This document shows positions 16,225 through 21,327 of a stretch of 21,327 bases of DNA, one piece after another. Numbering within the stretch: the first letter of the stretch is position 1; each line of letters starts with the position of its first letter. The stretch spans positions 1-21,327 of the forward strand of contig JAHJTR010000019.1 in the NCBI GenBank assembly GCA_018829865.1, in the 5' to 3' direction. The notes beneath the pieces are model-generated. The model ran no database searches, had not been told where the DNA came from, and saw only the letters and a list, made by a program, of their open reading frames with translations. The stretch comes from Patescibacteria group bacterium (GTDB lineage Bacteria > Patescibacteriota > Gracilibacteria > UBA1369 > JAHJTR01). Made by a program: the position numbers and the translations under genes.

Positions 16225-16262
16225 CTTTATCAGAGCACAATCTTCTAACCTTAAACACCCGA

Positions 16263-16931
16263 ATGGAAATTATGATTTTCTTTAAAGATCTTGATATTGC
16301 CAAGAAATATAAGCAATTTTTTTCGGACAAACTTATTGACTGTGATATTGCTTTATCTGTGCAGGATGCGAGTGCCAAGGCTATGCTTTTTAATTATAGC
16401 TTTTATCTTATCGATAAAGATTTGGCCCTAATAGGAGAAGATCTGAGTCTGATGGATCTTGTTACGAGCAGTCATAGCTCTTCCAAGATAATTATTTTTG
16501 CGGATAATGTTACGAATGAAGATGAAAAAGTATTTTATGTGAAAGGGGCATCATTGATTCAGAATTACTCTGAGACAATTGAAAACGTTTACAAAAAGGT
16601 TAATAGCTTGCTGTCTTTAAGTAATAGGGATGATTTTTTTGTTTTTTCGGACCTTTCGCTCGATAGGGATAGGCGTTTGGTTTTGCGGGGAGATAAAGAG
16701 ATTTTTTTGAGAAATAAGGAATTCAATTTGCTTGAATATTTAATGAGGAATGTTGGCAAGGTGCTATCTAGGGATCAGATTTTGGATAATGTTTGGGACC
16801 GAGAGGCAGATATTTTTACGAATACGGTTGATGTGCATATACATATTCTGAGAAAGAAAATTGATGAGGGTTTTGAAAAAAAAATTATTCAGACTATCCC
16901 CTGTATTGGTTATAAACTAGACATTTGTTAG
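16263..16931 (+). CDS. OmpR/PhoB-type response regulator with degenerate receiver
   Basis: 222 residues. The C-terminal part (about 125-222) is a clear OmpR/PhoB winged helix: LSLDRDRRLVLRGDKEIFLRNKEFNLLEYLMRNVGKVLSRDQILDNVW, then TNTVDVHIHILRKKI and the hairpin IQTIPCIGYKL. The N-terminal 118 residues fit a receiver in length and predicted strands, but key positions are off. The acidic pair after strand 1 is weak (FFKDLD), D51 in YLIDKDL could be the phosphoacceptor, the conserved Thr is replaced (IIIFADN), and the conserved Lys before Pro-Phe is absent (ASLIQNYS). It may work without phosphorylation. No histidine kinase gene is nearby. It overlaps the convergent TrmB-like gene by 15 nt. Confidence 0.82.
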   Translation: MEIMIFFKDLDIAKKYKQFFSDKLIDCDIALSVQDASAKAMLFNYSFYLIDKDLALIGEDLSLMDLVTSSHSSSKIIIFADNVTNEDEKVFYVKGASLIQNYSETIENVYKKVNSLLSLSNRDDFFVFSDLSLDRDRRLVLRGDKEIFLRNKEFNLLEYLMRNVGKVLSRDQILDNVWDREADIFTNTVDVHIHILRKKIDEGFEKKIIQTIPCIGYKLDIC

Positions 16932-17729
16932 TTTTTTTTCATAGTTTTTGGTCATTTTCCAAAAGCCTGTAAATAGCATTTTTTGCATGTCTGCTAGTTG
17001 TTTGTCGTTTATGAGTATGCCGTAAATTATTCCCGAGGTATTGGCGAAATAGCCGTAATAGGAGCCGCTGATGCAGATTTGACAGTTTTTTAATGGGAAG
17101 ACACTTTCGGGTACAACTCTAATCATTCTTTTGCTATCCGGGTCTTCATTATTTATGAGGCCCTTTCTCATATCATCGGATAAAATTATTCTAATCTCTT
17201 TTTTGTGGCTTTTAAGCGTTTTTTTCATGTGCTGAAACCATTCTTCCTGCTTGGAATCCAAAAGCGATTTATCTAAATATCCGTAATTATAAATTGTTGA
17301 TTTCTCGGCCAATAAGATGTACCACATTGTTTTAGCGCTTTCGAGTCCTATAAATGTTTGGACGTTGGCCTTGGATATTTGAGATTCAGAGCTATTATTC
17401 TGAAATATTTTAAAATAGTGTTTTAGTTTATTTCTATTGTCGCCTATAACCTTAGCTTTTGCATTGCAGGAGTCTTCTTTCTCCTTCAACTTACTATCTA
17501 ATTTATCAAGTGAAACGGCATTAAAATATTTAACTTTTCTTTTGAGGAAATAAGTTACGATGCCTTTTTGTACGAGCCTTTCGAGAACCGGATAGGTAGA
17601 TGTTCTTGGACAATCCGCTTTTGCTGCTATAATACTGGCCGGTTGAGGGCCGAGATTTAGGAGAGTCATGTAAATCTTGACTTCCAGATCTGAAAGGCCG
17701 ATGACTTCGGTTAGAATTGATTTAAGCAT
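16917..17729 (-). CDS. TrmB-family transcriptional regulator
   Basis: 270 residues. The N-terminal 75 residues form a winged helix-turn-helix of the TrmB kind: IGLSDLEVKIYMTLLNLGPQPASIIAAKADCPRTSTYPVLERLVQKGIVTYFLKRKVKYFNAV. A short coiled-coil-like helix (LDSKLKEKEDSCNAKAKVIGDNRNKL) follows. The C-terminal domain (about 120-270) looks like the phospholipase-D-like effector fold of TrmB proteins (FIGLESAKTMWYILLAEKSTIYNYGYLDKSL... IRVVPES... GSYYGYFAN...GILINDKQLADMQKMLF). The ligand is unknown; TrmB members usually sense sugars. It is divergent from queA across a 139-bp spacer and overlaps the end of the response regulator gene. Confidence 0.8.
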   Translation of the reverse strand: MLKSILTEVIGLSDLEVKIYMTLLNLGPQPASIIAAKADCPRTSTYPVLERLVQKGIVTYFLKRKVKYFNAVSLDKLDSKLKEKEDSCNAKAKVIGDNRNKLKHYFKIFQNNSSESQISKANVQTFIGLESAKTMWYILLAEKSTIYNYGYLDKSLLDSKQEEWFQHMKKTLKSHKKEIRIILSDDMRKGLINNEDPDSKRMIRVVPESVFPLKNCQICISGSYYGYFANTSGIIYGILINDKQLADMQKMLFTGFWKMTKNYEKKLTNV

Positions 17730-17735
17730 TTTGTA

Positions 17736-17776
17736 AGCAAATTGAATATAAGTGTTATGTATAGCTGATATTTGCT
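17736..17776. repeat. Inverted repeat between the TrmB-like gene and queA
   Basis: agcaaat at 17736-17742 and atttgct at 17770-17776 are perfect 7-base inverted arms about 34 bp apart centre to centre, immediately upstream of the TrmB-like start. Such spacing fits a dimeric regulator site, possibly autoregulation. No convincing promoter for queA could be picked out in 17777-17868. Confidence 0.35.
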
Positions 17777-17868
17777 AAGATGTCTATGATGTATTGTAAT
17801 TATATGTCGATGATTTTGGTCAACATTAATGCTAATTTCAAACTAAATATTTATTTACTCGATAAAAA

Positions 17869-18906
17869 ATGCCAATGATTTTTAACAACTATACATTGCC
17901 GGAAGAATTGATTGCCAATACGCCTGTTACACCTAGGGATAAATCGAAATTACTTGTGGTTAACAGGAATAATGGGGATTTGAAGCATAGACAGTTTTTT
18001 AATTTGGTTGATTATATTTCAAGTAATGATGTATTGGTTTTTAATGATACCAGGGTTATTAAGGCGAGATTAATCGGCAGATGCGTCGATACGCAGGCAG
18101 ATAACTGCGAGCTCTTTTTACTTCACAGAGAAGAAAATGGTTACTTTCAGGCACTATGTAAGCCGGGTAGGAAGTTTAAGGTAGGGCGAACATTTGTCTT
18201 TAAGAAGGGGGGAAGTGAGCTGGTGGCTGAGGTTATTAGGAAAAATGAGGATGGAAGTATTTTGGTTGATTTTAAGGGTATTAGTGATGAAGTGTTTTTT
18301 GACTTGCTGGATCAAGTGGGAACAACTCCCCTCCCTCCATATATTAAAAATTCAAAAGCAACTGATGATCAATATCAAACTGTGTATGCCAAAAACCCGG
18401 GAAGTGTTGCGGCTCCTACCGCGGGATTGCACTTTACTGATGAATTATTGGATAAACTAAAAGAAAAAGGCGCTGCTTTGGAATATGTCACTTTGCGGGT
18501 TGGCAGAGGGACATTTGAGCCAATCAAGGTTGATGATTATAAAGATCACGATATGCACTGTGAGCTTGCTGAGATTTCGGATGAAACGGCTGAAAGGTTG
18601 AATAAATATAAAGCTGAAGGTAGGAGGATTATTGCCGTAGGGACGACCGGCGTGCGTACGTTGGAATCATTTGCGGGGGTGAATGGCTTAGCCGGGGGCC
18701 GAAAAGAGACTAATCTTTTTATTTATCCGCCGTATGAATATAAATTTGTGGATGCTTTGATTACGAATTTTCACTTGCCTAAAAGCACGCTTTTATTGTT
18801 AGTTGGGGCTTTAAGTGGTAGTGCTCTTTTAAAAAAGGCTTATGCGGAGGCGATAGAGAAGGAATATAGGTTTTATAGTTTCGGGGATGCGATGTTTATT
18901 TATTAG
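17869..18906 (+). CDS. queA: S-adenosylmethionine:tRNA ribosyltransferase-isomerase
   Basis: QueA transfers and rearranges the ribose of SAM onto preQ1 at the tRNA wobble base to make epoxyqueuosine. At 345 residues it is full length. Diagnostic blocks: LPEELIANTPVTPRDKSKLLVV, VLVFNDTRVIKARLIG, ELFLLHREENGYFQALCKPGRKF, PLPPYIK, YQTVYAKNPGSVAAPTAGLHFT, VTLRVGRGTFEPI, HCELAEIS, IIAVGTTGVRTLES, FIYPPYEYKFVDALITNFHLPKSTLLLLVGA and the terminal YSFGDAMFIY. No other queuosine gene (tgt, queG/H) is in the window, so preQ1 may be inserted by enzymes encoded elsewhere or be salvaged. It converges on the ligase-peptidase gene with only 5 nt between stops. Confidence 0.97.
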   Translation: MPMIFNNYTLPEELIANTPVTPRDKSKLLVVNRNNGDLKHRQFFNLVDYISSNDVLVFNDTRVIKARLIGRCVDTQADNCELFLLHREENGYFQALCKPGRKFKVGRTFVFKKGGSELVAEVIRKNEDGSILVDFKGISDEVFFDLLDQVGTTPLPPYIKNSKATDDQYQTVYAKNPGSVAAPTAGLHFTDELLDKLKEKGAALEYVTLRVGRGTFEPIKVDDYKDHDMHCELAEISDETAERLNKYKAEGRRIIAVGTTGVRTLESFAGVNGLAGGRKETNLFIYPPYEYKFVDALITNFHLPKSTLLLLVGALSGSALLKKAYAEAIEKEYRFYSFGDAMFIY

Positions 18907-18911
18907 GATTA

Positions 18912-21327
18912 TCATGCGGATTTAAGCCAATTTGGCAAATGGGCTGGCTCTTTAATCCCGTTAATATTCTTTACCATGCTTACATCGGCAATATTAATTT
19001 TTCCAAGATATAAAGCCTTAATGTCTCCTCCTTTTTCGATAAATTTATTTATTTCAAGATAACCCCGATAATAAATAATATCTTTAGTGAACCCTCCCGG
19101 CCTTGATGTATCTTCAAGCCCTCTTTTACTTTTAATAGCCTGCCTGATGGCTCTTTCTTTTGCGATTCCTGTTTTAATAATACCTTTTACTACATCGGAG
19201 AATGAGCCGTTAAGAGCGATATCCACTGCCAGTACGCTTGAAATTGACCAATAGTATTTTTCTACTGATCTATTTATTACCCTATTTTGATTGTAGATAG
19301 CCAAGCCTTCTTGAGTTGTTAAGTAGCCGGCTGTTCCTCTGTTGAAAATTTTGTATGGTTGGTTCTTGCCGTTTTCGGCGGAAATTATGTGTGTTTCAAT
19401 TTCATGGGCAATCAGAGTTTTTACTCTAATTTCACTAAATAATGCCGATTTTTTTATAAAGAGAACGTTTCGTTTGCCGGCGAGGCAATCTGAGACTAAA
19501 TTGTCAATTAGCTTCACTCTCCAGCCTTTGAGACCGTATGCTGCAAAGGCTTTTTCGAATTTTTCGGCTGCTTGAGCTGAGCTCATTGTTTTGCCCTCTT
19601 CAATAAAGCTGCTCGGGATTTGATCAAGCTCTTGTTTGGCTGCGTGCAAAAGATCTTTGCCGGGTTTTCCGTATAAATTAATTGAGCACAGGGTAAAATT
19701 GTTTGTGCCGATATGTTCAAGAAGTGAAATTTTATTTTGAATCTCGGATTTTTTATCTTTGAAGAGTTGGCCAAGCGGCGTGTCGTCCTCAATATTTATG
19801 CCACTTAGAGCTTTTTTTAAATCAAATGGATTGAATTTTAGGTCAGGATAATAAAAAACCGGATTGTAATCCAAATCGTTTTCAACTTTATCAATTTCTT
19901 CATCAAGATTTAGGGGTTTTAGATGATGAAGGAGTTTGATTTGCTCTTCAATATCGCATAATTCTCGATCCACTTGAGAGTAATTCGTTTTACTGAGAGT
20001 TTTATGCAATTCGGATATTCTATCTTCAATTTTTTGCCTGGCTATTACTTCAATTGGATTTGGTATACCGCCGGACTCTTCCGCCGGCAAGCTCGGGTCA
20101 ATTAGGAATCCTTTTAAATCTCTAATGCCTATGTAGAATTTGTATTTTTTATTACTTAAATCCGTTACCGCAGCTATTGTGGAAATTTTCTTTTTCTTGA
20201 GTTGGAATTTTAATTTGATCTTTAATTCGTCCTCGTTCAGATATTGCTCGTGAGTTATTAACTTGAGTTCTTTGGCCAGCTCTGAATCTATTTCTGTTAT
20301 TTTTTTATAAAGAGCAACCTTTGCCTCAATCAATGTTGGCATTTGGACTGAAAGCAGCTCGATATTCTCCTTCTGCTGAATAATCTCCTTACCCGAAATC
20401 TGCTGTATCTCTTTTTGAACTATATTACCGAACATATCTTTGGCTACACGAATACCTTTTTCAGGGGATGTAACCTTGATACCTTGCACTTGCTGTAAGC
20501 GCTTTTTTAAAGGAGCGAGATTGGCTATTTGCACATTAAGACCCGCCCTCGCATTCATTTCAAGCAAAACCGGGCCCATTGTTTTATCAATGGCTAGATC
20601 AACCGCTAAATAGCCCAGATTTGCTATGAGCTGAATTTTAGATGCTATGAGGAGCATATCGTCCCAATAAGGGATTTTAAGGCCTCGTAAGCCGGGTAGA
20701 TCACGGTCAATTTCTTCATCGACGATTTTATTTGCTCGAGTAATATGCGTTACTTCTCCTTTAGCTAAATCTATACCGCAACCAATAGCTCCAAGATGCA
20801 GATTTGCTTTGCCGTCAGATTTCTTGGTGGGTAATCTTAACATCGCCATAACAGGAATAAGATTATAAACAATTATGCGGATGTCGGGTAAACCCTTGTA
20901 CGAAAATTCACCCAGCGTTGAGTCCGGAATAATTAATTGTTCAAAGAAGGCAATATCGCCCACACCTGAGACCGAAAACCGACCATCAAGAATGTCATAA
21001 ATATGTGATTTATACTCATCTTCACTTAGTTTTTGACCATTACCTTTAACCCAATCGCCGGTTTCTTTATCTCTCGCAACAATAGGAATAATTCCTTCAC
21101 CTCCAAATCCCAGATTTGGTTTTAATACAAATTGACCGGGAAGTGAATTGAAATCGAATTTCTCGAGCTCATCGCTGCTGTTGATTACGCCGTAAAGGCG
21201 GGGCACGGGAATATCACGAGCCGATAGAAAATGCTTGGTTTTGATTTTATCATCAGCCATTTTGACTGACTTTCGGGGATTGTACGGCTTTAAGTAAAGC
21301 AGATTACGAGCGTTAATCCCTAAAATA
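18912..21327 (-). CDS. RimK-related ATP-grasp ligase fused to DUF1704/QEGLA (MATCAP-type) metallopeptidase, 5' end outside window
   Basis: The ATG at 21260 is probably internal. The frame stays open to the window edge, and the codons before it read GINARNLLYLKPYNPR, the usual N-terminus of alpha-L-glutamate-ligase-like ATP-grasp proteins. From that Met the visible part is 782 residues. ATP-grasp: DDKIKTKHFL with DIPVPRLYG, the glycine-rich loop KPNLGFGGEG (47-56), DIRIIVYN, and metal ligands D221 and E234-x-N236 in LLEMNARAGLN. A Lys/Glu-rich, partly coiled-coil middle follows. The C-terminal half matches DUF1704: INLYGKPG, LIAHEIETH (HExxxH at 619-624), RGTAGYLTTQEGLAIYNQ (QEGLA at 650-654). 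Eukaryotic MATCAP relatives are metallo-carboxypeptidases that remove the C-terminal tyrosine of tubulin. One chain thus holds a peptide-bond-forming and a likely peptide-cleaving domain. The substrate is unknown. There is no signal peptide in the visible part. Confidence 0.85.
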   Translation of the reverse strand, partial: ILGINARNLLYLKPYNPRKSVKMADDKIKTKHFLSARDIPVPRLYGVINSSDELEKFDFNSLPGQFVLKPNLGFGGEGIIPIVARDKETGDWVKGNGQKLSEDEYKSHIYDILDGRFSVSGVGDIAFFEQLIIPDSTLGEFSYKGLPDIRIIVYNLIPVMAMLRLPTKKSDGKANLHLGAIGCGIDLAKGEVTHITRANKIVDEEIDRDLPGLRGLKIPYWDDMLLIASKIQLIANLGYLAVDLAIDKTMGPVLLEMNARAGLNVQIANLAPLKKRLQQVQGIKVTSPEKGIRVAKDMFGNIVQKEIQQISGKEIIQQKENIELLSVQMPTLIEAKVALYKKITEIDSELAKELKLITHEQYLNEDELKIKLKFQLKKKKISTIAAVTDLSNKKYKFYIGIRDLKGFLIDPSLPAEESGGIPNPIEVIARQKIEDRISELHKTLSKTNYSQVDRELCDIEEQIKLLHHLKPLNLDEEIDKVENDLDYNPVFYYPDLKFNPFDLKKALSGINIEDDTPLGQLFKDKKSEIQNKISLLEHIGTNNFTLCSINLYGKPGKDLLHAAKQELDQIPSSFIEEGKTMSSAQAAEKFEKAFAAYGLKGWRVKLIDNLVSDCLAGKRNVLFIKKSALFSEIRVKTLIAHEIETHIISAENGKNQPYKIFNRGTAGYLTTQEGLAIYNQNRVINRSVEKYYWSISSVLAVDIALNGSFSDVVKGIIKTGIAKERAIRQAIKSKRGLEDTSRPGGFTKDIIYYRGYLEINKFIEKGGDIKALYLGKINIADVSMVKNINGIKEPAHLPNWLKSA

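Overview
The window looks like a compact stretch of chromosome from a small-genome bacterium, most likely of the Candidate Phyla Radiation (Patescibacteria). This is inferred from the mix of short translation and RNA-modification genes, a VirB2-like pilin gene, a DUF3467 gene, a TrmB-type regulator, AT-rich DNA, intergenic gaps of a few bases, overlapping convergent gene ends, and start codons that almost never have a Shine-Dalgarno sequence. TGA ends genes (for example at 4946-4948 and 9017-9019), so the UGA-glycine code of Gracilibacteria and Absconditabacteria is not in use. The exact lineage cannot be fixed from this sequence. I see no transposase, CRISPR array, integrase or prophage gene; the region reads as core chromosome.

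Layout: (1) 1-1536 holds a consensus-like promoter and an S1 ribosomal protein gene whose product carries an extra C-terminal helix-hairpin-helix. (2) 1537-2242 is the only long stretch without a gene. It folds on paper into a large A-rich structured RNA of about 570 nt, closed by a 9-bp end-to-end stem. (3) 2243-4948 holds aspS and a nucleotidyltransferase-like gene on +. (4) der (-) and yggS (+) diverge at about 6370, followed on + by a VirB2-like membrane protein gene and an AI-2E/PerM-type transporter gene. (5) 8998-16051 is a long minus-strand block. In transcription order it reads rlmN, DUF3467, dtd, glyS, then, behind its own promoter, an RsbW-like ATPase and a STAS protein with a long Pro/Thr-rich tail, then two GT4 glycosyltransferases behind another promoter. 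(6) 16263-17729 holds a winged-helix response regulator (+) with a degenerate receiver and a TrmB-like regulator (-) that overlap tail to tail. (7) queA (+) converges on a very large minus-strand gene, cut by the window edge, that fuses a RimK-related ATP-grasp ligase to a DUF1704/QEGLA (MATCAP-type) metallopeptidase.

Most genes serve translation: S1, AspRS, GlyRS, Dtd, RlmN, QueA and Der. The accessory themes are surface biology (glycosyltransferases, VirB2-like protein) and signalling (partner-switch pair, two transcription factors). The two strongest leads are the unassigned large RNA between rpsA and aspS and the ligase-peptidase fusion. The fusion places in one chain the two enzyme families that in eukaryotes add and remove the terminal tyrosine of tubulin.
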